64,000 bases of DNA from Planktothrix sp. FACHB-1365. Lineage in GTDB: Bacteria > Cyanobacteriota > Cyanobacteriia > Cyanobacteriales > Microcoleaceae. The translations under genes and the position numbers were made by a program. The DNA is taken from the NCBI RefSeq assembly GCF_014697575.1, contig NZ_JACJSC010000010.1, positions 105,495 through 169,494 on the forward strand. The letters are read 5' to 3'. This document shows positions 1 through 9,321 of this stretch, in pieces (within the stretch, counting starts at the first letter, position 1; every line of letters begins with the position of its first letter). Under the pieces are notes generated by a model. The model made no database searches and was not told where the DNA came from. It saw only the letters and a list, made by a program, of their open reading frames with translations.

Positions 1-82
1 TGAATTGAGTTGTACGAATGGCTTGATCAATCGCTTTGAATTGCTCAAGTTTGCCTTTAACTTTGTATTCTAAAACTATCAT
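1..82 (-). CDS. tnpB: TnpB-like IS200/IS605 protein, N-terminal fragment cut by window edge
   Basis: Reading the minus strand from the ATG at 82-80 gives 27 residues starting MIVLEYKVKGKLEQF and continuing KAIDQAIRTTQF, with no stop before the window edge. This matches the usual start of cyanobacterial TnpB proteins of the IS200/IS605 group, which open with a short beta strand followed by an AIDxAIRTxQFIRNK-type helix. TnpB proteins are RNA-guided nucleases carried by these insertion sequences. Only the N-terminus is inside the window, so completeness cannot be judged, and no tnpA is visible in the 190 bases upstream. The family call rests on the short N-terminal pattern only. Confidence 0.6.
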   Translation of the reverse strand, partial: MIVLEYKVKGKLEQFKAIDQAIRTTQF

Positions 83-269
83 GAAATTCTCGTGTTTTCG
101 ACCTGTTTCTATGTTAACATAAATTAGGAAAATATTCACGCTTGGTTAAAACCCCTTGGGTCGATTTTCATCTGTTGTCTGTTGGCGTAGCCTGCCGTAA
201 GGCATAGACACGCTCGTTTTCAATCTCCCAGACTTGTATCATAATATTTTTTAAGTCTTGATTCTCAAT
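83..269. other. Intergenic region between tnpB fragment and moaD-like gene
   Basis: This stretch holds the divergent upstream regions of the two genes. It contains a small perfect hairpin, TGCC-GTAA-GGCA, at about 193-204, inside a GC-rich repeat-like word (GTTGGCGTAGCCTGCC) that looks unlike the AT-rich surroundings and resembles short interspersed repeats of cyanobacteria. No open frame of note was found. Confidence 0.4.
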
Positions 270-521
270 ATGTCCATCACCGTTACGGTTAAACTCTTTG
301 CAGCCTTTCAAGAAGCCTACAGTGTTTCCGAATTAGTGTTACACCTTCCGCCTCAAACACCTGTATCTGCAATTTTAGACCACTGTATTCAGGAGCATCC
401 TGAACTGGAGAAATGGCGAAATCTAACGCAATTTGGCATTAACTTAGAATTTGCCAGTGCTGAGACACCTCTAAAAAATGGAGATGAAGTTGTTTTAATT
501 CCCCCGGTTAGTGGCGGTTAA
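270..521 (+). CDS. moaD: MoaD/ThiS-family sulfur carrier protein, probably molybdopterin synthase small subunit
   Basis: The 83-residue product begins MSITVTVKLFAAFQEA and ends VVLIPPVSGG. The C-terminal double glycine, preceded by the PPVSGG pattern, is the hallmark of MoaD, whose C-terminal thiocarboxylate donates sulfur to precursor Z in molybdenum cofactor synthesis. The length fits the family (about 80 residues). A TTG at 258 would add four residues, but the ATG at 270 places the first beta strand right at the N-terminus as in known MoaD proteins. No moaE or other cofactor gene lies nearby, so the assignment to MoaD rather than another ubiquitin-like carrier is from the C-terminus alone. 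Confidence 0.72.
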   Translation: MSITVTVKLFAAFQEAYSVSELVLHLPPQTPVSAILDHCIQEHPELEKWRNLTQFGINLEFASAETPLKNGDEVVLIPPVSGG

Positions 522-734
522 TTTTAAGGGAATTAAGAGGATTCACCGCTATTGATTTGTTGGAATTAATGAAGAGCGCTCTCCCCCTTTCAGTTCAACA
601 GAGCGCTCAGTCCCCAAAATTTCATCACAATAGTATATTATCACACCTGTTTTAAAAACGAAACCCCTATTAGGCATAAAATTTTATACCCTACATTCTC
701 ATTGGGAATCGATATTTCTCCAAAACCGTAAATT

Positions 735-3700
735 CTACACAGGTTGAACACAATAACGGGCACGTCCTTGTTGTTTGGCTTGGTATAAGACTTGATCAGC
801 AGCCTCAATTAACACAGAGAAAGACGTTAAAGGAGAGGGAAGGGTACAAGCCACCCCTAAACTTAAAGTTAACCACTGACTTATTGTTGATTTATCGTGG
901 GGTATTTCTAGTTGTAAAACCGCCGCTTGAATGTGTTGTGCGACATGAATCGCTCCATCCTGATTCGTATTGGGTAAAATAATGGCAAATTCTTCTCCAC
1001 CATAACGAGCGACTAAATCCGCAGGGCGTCGTAACGTATTCTCAATTGCTTGAGCAACTTGTTTCAAACAACTATCTCCGGCCGGATGTCCGTAGTAATC
1101 ATTATATTGTTTGAAATAGTCAATATCACACATAATTAAAGCTAAAGAACCTTGTTCTCGTTGTAAGCGTTGCCATTCCTGTTCCAAATATTCATCAAAG
1201 CGGCGACGGTTGGCGACTTGAGTTAAACCATCAACGGTGGCTTGGCGTTTTAATTGTTGGTTAGCAACTTGTAATTCTTGATAAAGTTCAGATTGTTGAA
1301 TCGCGATCGCTAATTGATCAGCAATGGCACAAGTTAACTCGATTTCCGATTCTTTCCAGCCCCTTAAATGTTGATGTTTAAGTAACCCCAAACAGCCCCA
1401 AACTTGAGAACCCACCCGCAAAGGAATCGGCAACCAAGTTCCAGAAATTCCGGTTAAATGTTGAATTTCTTGAGAATTTGGAACAGTTAGATCTTCAGTT
1501 TCTAAGTGATTGAGTTGCTGAATAGGGGAAAGAATTGCAGGAGTTGTATTGCGATCATAACTATAGGAAGCCACCTCTTTCCATTGTTCTTCTTGGGGAA
1601 GATGTTGTAAAATACAAGCGCGATCCACCCGTAATAAGGTGACAATTTCAGCAACAGCCGTGGAAAAAATAGTATCTAAATCCAAGGATTGACGAATAAA
1701 TTGAATCACATGATTTAACGTTTGAGCACGACGAGCTTGATATTGAGTTTGTTGATAAAGTTGACTTTGTTGTAAGGCAATTCCAACTTGTTCGGAAATT
1801 TGTCGCAGTAACGTCGCTTCCCACTGTAACCAATGGCGTAAGCCATGATTTTGACAAATCATTAAGAGTCCCCAAAGTTGATTTTGTTCAAATAAAGGAA
1901 CCATAATTGCCGAACAAATTCCCCAATATTTTAAGACCTTTAACATTCCTGAATGAATCGGATCATGATTAATATCATTAATCACTCGCATCCGACCTTG
2001 ATTAAAATTTTCATAGCATTCCAGAGGAATTAAAGGGGTTTCAGATTGTCGGTTTCTCAAGAATTTTAACGATTCATCGGGTTCGGTTTCAGCAATAATT
2101 TTACCTCGCCGATCTGGAAAAATTCGATAAATTAAAACCTGATCACATTCGAGTAACTGTTGCACTTCTTTAACCGTTGCATTTAAAATATCATCTAAAT
2201 TCAAGGATTGACGAATTTGATGGGTAATTTCCCAAATTAAATGTTCTTGAACAATCAGTTGACACAATGCTTTTTCGGCGCGTTTGAGGGGTGTAATATC
2301 TTGAAACGTCGATAAAAATAACCGATGTTGCTGATCTTGCATCATCACCGTTGATAACAGTAAGGTTTTTAACTGCCCATTTTTTGCTTGAATTGTCGTT
2401 TCTAAATTAAAAATTGAACCCGTTGCAATCACTTTTTTTAATCGGTCTTGTGCCTTTTGATAACCTTCAGGCGTTGGATATAATAAAGCCAGAAAATCGG
2501 AATGAGATTGAGCTTCTTCTAAGGTATATCCGGTAATTTCTGTCATTTGAGGATTAAACAGATAAAAATTCCCCTGTTCATCACTAAGCATAATTCCATT
2601 GCCCACAGTTTCAATCACTGTTTTTAACCGATTTTGTGTTGTTAAAAGTTGCATTTCAGCTTCTTTGCGATCAGTAATATCAACGAAATAACCCACAATT
2701 TCTAAGGGATTTCCGCGCCCATCTTTAATCAATCGCATTTCTAACCGTAACCAACGCCAATGACCTTGAGCGTGTAAAAAACGAGCTTCATGAATATAGG
2801 TTCCAGTTGTTAACACCTGAATAAAAGCATCCTGCCATTGAGATTTTTCTTCCTCTGGAACATAGTCGTGCCAAATATTTTCTTCCTTTAAAAAAGTAGT
2901 AACTTCATATCCTAAAAGCGTATATACATTGTCACTAATAAATGTAATTTGATAGTGGGGTTGGGGTTGACAACTAAAAATCACCGCCGGACTACTGCGA
3001 AGTAATTGTTTAAGGCGTTCACTCACTTGATAAAGTTCCGATGTCATTTGTTGACGACGTTGGAGTTCTTCTTGTAACCCATCATTCGCCTGAGTTAATT
3101 CGGCTGTCCATTGTAATAAAGAAAGTTGTAGTTGTTCATTAGATTGTTGAGATTGTTGAATGAAAGTTTGGGTGGGTTGATCTTCTGTAATATCTACGAT
3201 TGTACTCAGCAGTAATGTTTTACCATCGGTCAATTGTCCGAAGGTCAGGGAACTCCATTCCCAAATTCTCAGATAGCCTTGATGATTTGTAATCAGATAA
3301 TCTCGGCGACGTTCAGGTAAACGAGATCCCCCGACTAAATTTTTAGTGCTGGGGAGAGGTTCTGGGTTCGTTAACCGTTCGCTCCAGGCTGAAATGGTGG
3401 GTAATTGAGCCACTGTATAGCCTGTAATTTCTGCCCAACTCTGATTAATTTCAATGACTTCGCCATCTTTGGTGTGTAGCATCATTGGATAGGGGGCAGA
3501 TAAAAGAGCTTGATAAAGCTTTTCTTGGGGTTGGGAAGTGTCATTTTCCCCCGGTGGTAAGTTCTGTTTTAGTTCCAGAGGGTTTGAGTCTTCAGCTTGA
3601 GAATGGCCGTAGGACATATAATTAACGTGATGGATGATCCACCCAATAAAGATTAGAAACAAAACCCAATTCGTCAGATTTTGGATCATCTCTTGAGGTT

Positions 3701-4130
3701 CACGACTGTAGAGGGGATAATGGAACCCTAAAAAGATTAATCCTCGTAGGAATAACCCCATTAAAAATATTCTGGGTAAAAACTGTTGGAGGATTTGACA
3801 GGCGAGTTGATACACACCCTGAAATTTAAGCCAAAATAGTGTAAATTTCTGAAAAACAAATGAAGAGTTTTGATACCATAGCCATAAACTGATTCCCGCT
3901 AAAACCAGACAAAAGGCCCTATCAAGTTGAATATTGAAAAAATCTCGTAAGACAATATTCAAAACCGAACTGTTCAAATACAAACCTAACAGCACACTTA
4001 GCACTAAACTGATTAAGTCTAAACCCATTGACCGGGAAAAACGCTCAAAATCCGTCTTTTTCTTCTCAAAAAAAGATTGTTGTAGATGAGTTTTGAGTTG
4101 CCAAGAGTGATGGCTTCCATTCTGATTCAT
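735..4130 (-). CDS. Membrane-anchored PAS/GAF multi-sensor diguanylate cyclase (GGEEF)
   Basis: The product of about 1131 residues starts with about four hydrophobic segments (residues 30-170), followed by three PAS-like domains (roughly 200-315, 375-490 and 500-615), two GAF domains (roughly 625-775 and 790-945) and a C-terminal GGDEF domain. The active-site loop reads RYGGEEFAIILP, and an inhibitory-site RxxD motif (RPAD) lies five residues before it, so cyclic-di-GMP synthesis with product feedback is expected. I prefer the ATG at 4130 over an upstream TTG at 4175. The C-terminal domain is closely similar to those of the genes at 19504 and 53585, so these are paralogues. No phosphodiesterase domain is present. 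The gene stands alone, facing away from the next gene. Confidence 0.88.
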   Translation of the reverse strand: MNQNGSHHSWQLKTHLQQSFFEKKKTDFERFSRSMGLDLISLVLSVLLGLYLNSSVLNIVLRDFFNIQLDRAFCLVLAGISLWLWYQNSSFVFQKFTLFWLKFQGVYQLACQILQQFLPRIFLMGLFLRGLIFLGFHYPLYSREPQEMIQNLTNWVLFLIFIGWIIHHVNYMSYGHSQAEDSNPLELKQNLPPGENDTSQPQEKLYQALLSAPYPMMLHTKDGEVIEINQSWAEITGYTVAQLPTISAWSERLTNPEPLPSTKNLVGGSRLPERRRDYLITNHQGYLRIWEWSSLTFGQLTDGKTLLLSTIVDITEDQPTQTFIQQSQQSNEQLQLSLLQWTAELTQANDGLQEELQRRQQMTSELYQVSERLKQLLRSSPAVIFSCQPQPHYQITFISDNVYTLLGYEVTTFLKEENIWHDYVPEEEKSQWQDAFIQVLTTGTYIHEARFLHAQGHWRWLRLEMRLIKDGRGNPLEIVGYFVDITDRKEAEMQLLTTQNRLKTVIETVGNGIMLSDEQGNFYLFNPQMTEITGYTLEEAQSHSDFLALLYPTPEGYQKAQDRLKKVIATGSIFNLETTIQAKNGQLKTLLLSTVMMQDQQHRLFLSTFQDITPLKRAEKALCQLIVQEHLIWEITHQIRQSLNLDDILNATVKEVQQLLECDQVLIYRIFPDRRGKIIAETEPDESLKFLRNRQSETPLIPLECYENFNQGRMRVINDINHDPIHSGMLKVLKYWGICSAIMVPLFEQNQLWGLLMICQNHGLRHWLQWEATLLRQISEQVGIALQQSQLYQQTQYQARRAQTLNHVIQFIRQSLDLDTIFSTAVAEIVTLLRVDRACILQHLPQEEQWKEVASYSYDRNTTPAILSPIQQLNHLETEDLTVPNSQEIQHLTGISGTWLPIPLRVGSQVWGCLGLLKHQHLRGWKESEIELTCAIADQLAIAIQQSELYQELQVANQQLKRQATVDGLTQVANRRRFDEYLEQEWQRLQREQGSLALIMCDIDYFKQYNDYYGHPAGDSCLKQVAQAIENTLRRPADLVARYGGEEFAIILPNTNQDGAIHVAQHIQAAVLQLEIPHDKSTISQWLTLSLGVACTLPSPLTSFSVLIEAADQVLYQAKQQGRARYCVQPV

Positions 4131-4523
4131 ATTGACAATTCCAGTTTTTGAGATGGCTATCAATTTTAACCTCAATCTTTCGGTATTTCCCTCTATCTAT
4201 AGCTAAGAAAACTGGCTTATACAGAAAAAAAAGATTTTAAGATGAGGATTTAAACGATCCTAGATCATAAAAAATTTTCGAGATAAACCTATTAGTTTAC
4301 TCAAAAAAATATCTGTCGGAAACAGTGATATTACGGAACTTTAAGCGTTGTACAGATTAGGCTTGATACGGTACTGGTACAAAAATACTGATGAATTCCC
4401 CTATTTCTTTAGATAGAGGTGATTCTTGAATCAATATCACTTCTTAATTCCCTGGATGGTTAGAAATGTTTTATCCTATAAGAGCATGGTAACACTATCG
4501 GATTGTGACTCTGGGCTAATTTA
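4131..4523. other. Divergent intergenic region, no gene seen
   Basis: These 393 bases separate the diguanylate cyclase gene from the DCC-family gene and must hold both promoters. The DNA is AT-rich. No clear hairpin, tandem repeat or conserved small frame was recognised. Confidence 0.4.
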
Positions 4524-4937
4524 ATGACATATCATGTAATCTATGACGGGAATTGCAACTTATGTGTTACCTTGGTGCAACTGTTAGAAATTTTAGATCA
4601 AGGACACCAGTTTACCTATATTCCTATGCAGGATGAGCAAGGGTTAAGCCATTTTGCCATTACTCCCGGCGAGTGTAACTTAGGTATGATTTTAATTGAT
4701 GGGAATCAACCTAATCACCGTTGGCAAGGAAGTGACGCGGCGGAAGAAATTGGCAGACTTTTACCCGCAGGAGGAATTTTTGTCGCAACTTATCGAGCCT
4801 TACCTGGGTTAAAATGGATCGGCGATCGCCTTTATGAACAAGTTCGGGATCATCGATATTTATTATTTGGTAAACGCTCAACTCCTTATCAGTCTACTTA
4901 TCCCAGTTGTTGTACAAAGGGTAAATGTAATCTTTAA
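4524..4937 (+). CDS. DCC-family (DUF393) thiol-disulfide oxidoreductase-like protein
   Basis: The 137-residue protein begins MTYHVIYDGNCNLCVTL, giving the DGxCxLC motif that defines the DCC family (DUF393, YuxK-like). A second typical block reads GSDAAEEIGRLLP, and a later segment (PGLKWIGDRLYEQVRDHRY) matches the usual C-terminal part. The family is predicted to have a thioredoxin-like fold with a redox-active CxxC-like pair; its substrates are not known. The C-terminus adds a cysteine-rich tail (SCCTKGKCNL) that could bind metal or form a second thiol pair. The gene is single, ends at a hairpin at 4963-4981, and converges with the glycosyltransferase gene. Confidence 0.8.
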   Translation: MTYHVIYDGNCNLCVTLVQLLEILDQGHQFTYIPMQDEQGLSHFAITPGECNLGMILIDGNQPNHRWQGSDAAEEIGRLLPAGGIFVATYRALPGLKWIGDRLYEQVRDHRYLLFGKRSTPYQSTYPSCCTKGKCNL

Positions 4938-4962
4938 CACCAAATTCTGGCTGAACTATTTG

Positions 4963-4990
4963 AGGTGGGGTTTCTCCACCTTTATTATTT
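4963..4990. terminator. Hairpin terminator between convergent genes
   Basis: AGGTGG at 4963-4968 pairs with CCACCT at 4976-4981 across a 7-base loop and is followed by a T-rich stretch, as for an intrinsic terminator of the DCC gene. The T-rich part runs into the 3' end of the convergent gene, which stops at 4985. Confidence 0.6.
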
Positions 4991-6766
4991 TAATAGCACA
5001 TCTCGCTTAATTCTAATTAATTGATAACCGCCTTGATTTTCTAAAACTTGATATTCCGAAGAATTTAATCCTAATTTGGCAATTTCTTTAGGTTTTGTAA
5101 TCATTAAAATGGTATCAATGGGACGATTTAAAGGAAATAATTCTAATAATCGTTGTTTAATATCGTAGGTCATGAAATAGATCCGGCGTTGGGTATAAAA
5201 TACCAAACTGGGTTTAAAGACACCAATGGTAATCAGGGGTTCATTGGGTTGATGAACTTGTTGAACTCGTAAGGATAATTGTCGCAGAGGTAAGTGTCTT
5301 TGAGTATCTAATAATTGACCCACTGGTAAGGCAACTAAACTCATAAATGCTAAAAATCCTAGAACATTTCCGATCCAAACTGTTCGTCTCCATCGAGGTT
5401 GAAAAAGGCAATAAACAGTAATTCCACTGGCGATTAACCAGATGATTCCTGATATTATGGGTAAATGACTGGTTTGTAATAATTGATCAAAATTAGGAGT
5501 ATCTTCTCCCACCAGTTTCGGACTTAAAAAACTGGCAATTGCTAATATTAATAATATTAAAACATTGACAATACCTGTTATTAAAAAAGGCAGAGATATT
5601 TTAGTTTGATTTGACTCAATATTATTCTGTTGATTTCCCCATAAACTGATTAAAATTACTCCGGCGGGAATACAAGGTAAAACATAACTGGGTAGTTTGG
5701 TTGCAGATACACTAAAAAAAGCGAAAATAATCACAAACCAAAATAAAGCAAATACACCTAACTGTTGAGAACGATCTTGAGAACGCCACTCTTGAAGTTG
5801 CCAAAATTTGACTTGATAAATTGCTATCGGTAAATAGACAGACCAAGGTAATAACGCTACTAAAATTACAGGGAAATAATAAAACCAAGGGCCAGGATGA
5901 TTACTAACCACACTGGTAAATCGTTCTAAATTATGATGTCCAAAAAATGTGTCTAAATAAGCTTGACCATTGGCAAGGGTGACTAAAATAAACCAGGGAA
6001 CTGCTATGATGATAAAAATTAAAATTCCGGGTAATAACTGCATTTCCCAAATCACCCTTTGCCATTGTTGGGTATAAATTAAAAAGGCACCAATAATCAA
6101 AATCGGAAATACAATTCCAATCGGCCCCTTGGCTAAAACGGCTAAAGCAGAAAAGGTATAAAATGTAAAATACCAAGCTTTTTGTTGGCGAGTTTGGGGT
6201 TGAGCATAACCTAAGAAAAATGCTAATAATGAAATCGTTAAACAACTGGCTAAAAGCATATCGGAAACCCCCGTGCGTCCCCAAGCAATCCAAGCCGGAT
6301 TTAACACCATCATTGCCATTCCCCACCAGGCTCCAATCCACTGTTGACGCAGGGTAGAAGGTTTAATTTCCCCTAGTAAAGAGGCTTGCTTTCCAAAATA
6401 ACGCAGGGTATAAAATACCAAAAAAGTCGATAAAATTGCGGTTATAGCTGACGGTAATCGTGCCCCCCATTCATTGACTCCTACAGCTTGAAAAGCCATC
6501 ACCATTAACCAATAAATTAAGGGCGGTTTATCAAAGCGAGTTTCCCCATTCCAATAGGGCGTAATCCAATCGCCAGTGAGGTGCATTTGTCGGGCGGCTT
6601 CAACAAACATCGGTTCGGTTTTATCGATTAACCCAATATCGCCTAAATGACTTAAAAATGCGATCGCACTCAGGCATAATAATCCTAGAATGGTTATTCC
6701 CCAAAGGACTTTGGGATAATTTTCCCAGGATTTCCAGATGGTTTTAAAAGATTGATTAAATAACAT
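4985..6766 (-). CDS. ArnT-like membrane glycosyltransferase (GT39/GT83 type)
   Basis: This 593-residue membrane protein has about a dozen hydrophobic segments. Near the N-terminus it shows the ArnT/PMT-type acidic pattern (DKTEPMFVEAARQM) and then GDWITPYWNGETRFDKPPL, the conserved periplasmic loop of undecaprenyl-phosphate-sugar-dependent transferases. Such enzymes move a sugar from a polyprenyl carrier to lipid A, a glycan or a protein on the outer face of the inner membrane; the acceptor here is unknown. The gene sits 14 bases downstream of the PAP2 phosphatase gene on the same strand, so the two probably form an operon. Pairing with a PAP2 enzyme suggests a link to lipid-linked sugar donors (inference). 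Confidence 0.82.
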   Translation of the reverse strand: MLFNQSFKTIWKSWENYPKVLWGITILGLLCLSAIAFLSHLGDIGLIDKTEPMFVEAARQMHLTGDWITPYWNGETRFDKPPLIYWLMVMAFQAVGVNEWGARLPSAITAILSTFLVFYTLRYFGKQASLLGEIKPSTLRQQWIGAWWGMAMMVLNPAWIAWGRTGVSDMLLASCLTISLLAFFLGYAQPQTRQQKAWYFTFYTFSALAVLAKGPIGIVFPILIIGAFLIYTQQWQRVIWEMQLLPGILIFIIIAVPWFILVTLANGQAYLDTFFGHHNLERFTSVVSNHPGPWFYYFPVILVALLPWSVYLPIAIYQVKFWQLQEWRSQDRSQQLGVFALFWFVIIFAFFSVSATKLPSYVLPCIPAGVILISLWGNQQNNIESNQTKISLPFLITGIVNVLILLILAIASFLSPKLVGEDTPNFDQLLQTSHLPIISGIIWLIASGITVYCLFQPRWRRTVWIGNVLGFLAFMSLVALPVGQLLDTQRHLPLRQLSLRVQQVHQPNEPLITIGVFKPSLVFYTQRRIYFMTYDIKQRLLELFPLNRPIDTILMITKPKEIAKLGLNSSEYQVLENQGGYQLIRIKRDVLLK

Positions 6767-6780
6767 GGGTTGACGGTTGA

Positions 6781-7449
6781 CTATTTCCTAATTTTATGAT
6801 GTTCACGCGATATTTTTAACCACGCCAAGCTCAGGGTTAAACTAATATAGCCTAAACCATACCCAGCGAGAATATCACTCGGCCAATGACATCTTAAATA
6901 AACACTACTAAAGCCAATAATCAGTACCCAGAGGGTAGCAAATCCATAGATATAGGGTGTTGATTTGGGATAACGTTCTGCGAGGAGATAAGCTATATAA
7001 AAATAAAACAAAACATTCCCTGTCGCATGACCACTGGGAAAGCTTCTTCCGACAGATTCAACTAATCGATCTGGGGGACGACTGCGAGAAATTAGCGGTT
7101 TCAGGATATCATCGACTACAATTAAAATACCCAAGGTGGAAAACGCTAAAACTTTGGCTTCAATCCAATAGCGTTTCCAAACGAGTAACCCTAGGGTTAA
7201 AGCAATAATAACGGCTGTTCCTTTAACCCCGGTTAATAAATAAAAAAACCGAAAAACATCATCCCAACTCTGAGGAAAGATTTGATGGGGGACTTGAATT
7301 AAAATTTGATCTAGTAATAAATCTTCTTTAAAATTAAATCGAACAGAAAGTAAGATAAAAGGAACTAAAATTACCAGACAAATCCAAGCTTGCTGTTGAG
7401 AAATGGCTTTTTTAAACGAAATAAATCGACGATTGAAAGTTAAACGCAT
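6781..7449 (-). CDS. PAP2-family lipid phosphatase
   Basis: The 222-residue membrane protein carries the three PAP2 signature motifs in order: KPLISRSRPPDR (KxxxxxxRP), PSGHATGN (PSGH) and SVYLRCHWPSDILAGYGLG (SxxxxRxHWxxD). Four or five other hydrophobic segments surround them, which fits an integral membrane phosphatase acting on undecaprenyl pyrophosphate or phosphatidic acid. A good ribosome site (GGGAGA) lies just before the ATG at 7449. It is the first gene of a likely two-gene operon with the ArnT-like transferase, which suggests that it recycles or trims polyprenyl phosphate carriers; that link is inferred from position. Confidence 0.87.
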   Translation of the reverse strand: MRLTFNRRFISFKKAISQQQAWICLVILVPFILLSVRFNFKEDLLLDQILIQVPHQIFPQSWDDVFRFFYLLTGVKGTAVIIALTLGLLVWKRYWIEAKVLAFSTLGILIVVDDILKPLISRSRPPDRLVESVGRSFPSGHATGNVLFYFYIAYLLAERYPKSTPYIYGFATLWVLIIGFSSVYLRCHWPSDILAGYGLGYISLTLSLAWLKISREHHKIRK

Positions 7450-7621
7450 TATCTCCCACGTTTACTAATCCGTAGTTGAGTGAGTTTTAATTATACAATA
7501 TGTGATCCCAATCCGGTGAATGTTCTCAAACCAAAAGTTAAAAAAGTTATTTAGGTTTTTGAGTCATGCCCTAATCAGAATTAGAATATTGAATCAGGAC
7601 TTCATGAGGATCAAAGAGTCA

Positions 7622-9109
7622 ATGTTAGATACCCTTGACCTGACGCTATCGCTGGATAAAGAAAGCTATAAAACTCAGATAGAAGCTTTAATGAAGGAGT
7701 TGCGATCGCTTCAACAAACCTGCCGAGATAAAAAATTACCGATTATTATTGTATTAGAAGGATGGGCAGCGGCGGGCAAGGGCGGACTCGTGAAGAAAAT
7801 GGTGGGATACATGGATCCAAGGGGGTTTACAGTTCATCCCATCTGGCCCCCAACCCATGAAGAATCCCGTTATCCGTTTCTGTGGCGGTTTTGGCAAAAA
7901 TTACCTCCTCAAGGCACTATTGGCATTTTTTATCATAGTTGGTATACCCATCTTTTAGAAGATCGGTTGTTTGGGCGACTGGAAGCACCGGACGTCCCCA
8001 TGGCCATGCGACAAATTAACGCCTTTGAACGTCAGCTTGTCGATGATGGGGCGGTGATGGCGAAATTTTGGATACATTTGAGTAAAAAAGAACTGAAAAA
8101 ACGTCTAAAAACAGCTTCAGAAGATGAGTTAGAAGCTTGGCGGGTGCGTCCTGAAGATTGGAAACAGGCTAAAAATTATGATACCTATAGCACCCTAGCA
8201 GAAGAAATGGTGATTCATACCGGGACAGGTTCAGCCCCTTGGATATTAGTCGAAGGAGACTGTAAACGCTGGGCCAGGGTAAAGGTATTATCAACAATGG
8301 TGGCCTCCATTAAAGAAGCCTTAGACCGTTTGTATATTCAGTTACCTCCCGCCTTTACAACGCCCCAAGACCGTTTACAACCCACAGAACCTAACCCCCT
8401 AGCTACGGTTAATCTGAATGCCGCCTTATCCTCGGAAAACTACAAAATCCAGTTACGTCAACAACAAGTTAATTTAAGTCAATTGCAACAAACTCTTCAT
8501 CACCAACAAATTCCCGTTTTAGCTTTATTTGAAGGTTGGGATGCGGCGGGTAAAGGAGGAGCAATTAAACGATTAACTGATATTTTAGATCCCCGTAGTT
8601 ATGAAGTAAATACCTTTGCTGCACCGACGGACGAAGAAAAAGCCCATCATTATTTATGGCGGTTTTGGCGTTGGTTACCTCCGGGGGGAAAATTAGGAGT
8701 ATTTGACCGCAGTTGGTATGGTCGAGTATTAGTAGAACGAGTCGAAGGCTTTGCGACTGAATTAGAATGGCGACGAGCTTATCAAGAAATTAATGAATTT
8801 GAAGAACAGTTAACCAGTGCGGGCTATGTGTTAGTTAAATTTTGGTTACATATTGATCAAGAAGAACAATTAAAACGTTTTCAGGAACGGAAAGACAACC
8901 CCTATAAATTACATAAACTTACGGAAGAAGATTGGCGCAACCGTGAAAAATGGCCGTTGTATGAAGTAGCCGCTAATCAAATGATTCAACGCACCCATAC
9001 ACCCCATAGCCCTTGGACATTAGTGGCCGCTAATAATAAATATTATGCCCGTGTGAAAGTCATTGAAACTGTTGTTGAGGCAATTCGCCGTCGGTTAAAA
9101 CAGGATTAA
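7622..9109 (+). CDS. pap: Two-domain PPK2-family polyphosphate kinase (polyphosphate:AMP phosphotransferase type)
   Basis: Two PPK2 domains are fused in tandem. The first has the P-loop-like GWAAAGKGG and a loop reading HSWY; the second has the canonical GWDAAGKGG and DRSWYGR. The acidic residues of both motifs (D of DAAGKGG and D of DRSWY) are replaced in the first domain and kept in the second, so the C-terminal half is the likely active site. This arrangement is PPK2 class II, which phosphorylates AMP to ADP using polyphosphate. The ATG at 7622 gives 495 residues, close to the known class II length, and aligns the first helix with relatives; the frame stays open to an ATG at 7520, and 7604 is another possible start. 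Confidence 0.85.
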   Translation: MLDTLDLTLSLDKESYKTQIEALMKELRSLQQTCRDKKLPIIIVLEGWAAAGKGGLVKKMVGYMDPRGFTVHPIWPPTHEESRYPFLWRFWQKLPPQGTIGIFYHSWYTHLLEDRLFGRLEAPDVPMAMRQINAFERQLVDDGAVMAKFWIHLSKKELKKRLKTASEDELEAWRVRPEDWKQAKNYDTYSTLAEEMVIHTGTGSAPWILVEGDCKRWARVKVLSTMVASIKEALDRLYIQLPPAFTTPQDRLQPTEPNPLATVNLNAALSSENYKIQLRQQQVNLSQLQQTLHHQQIPVLALFEGWDAAGKGGAIKRLTDILDPRSYEVNTFAAPTDEEKAHHYLWRFWRWLPPGGKLGVFDRSWYGRVLVERVEGFATELEWRRAYQEINEFEEQLTSAGYVLVKFWLHIDQEEQLKRFQERKDNPYKLHKLTEEDWRNREKWPLYEVAANQMIQRTHTPHSPWTLVAANNKYYARVKVIETVVEAIRRRLKQD

Positions 9110-9321
9110 TTTCCGAAAGATTTTTGACACTCCCCCGTTAACTGATGACGAGGGAGAATGTTAAATTGGAACTTGTAATCCGTAGGACTATAGCAATCCT
9201 AAATGATTTATGAAAAAGTTCTGTAGGGGTTTGGAAACCAAACCCTCTTTACGCTCAACCTGTGTTCTAATAAGGATTGATTCAAGTTAAGCGGTATTAT
9301 TATAAAAATTCCTCTAATGCT
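9110..9321. repeat. Intergenic region with interspersed repeat: ACTATAGCAATCCTA head and GGGTTTGG hairpin
   Basis: The head ACTATAGCAATCCTA at 9187-9201 is followed by TGATTTA and then a perfect hairpin, GGGTTTGG-AAA-CCAAACCC, at 9227-9245. The same head recurs at 36472-36486 before a different palindrome, and the same hairpin with a TTT loop recurs at 40019-40037. An imperfect hairpin at 9130-9156 (CTCCC...GGGAG) may end transcription of the PPK2 gene. Confidence 0.6.
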
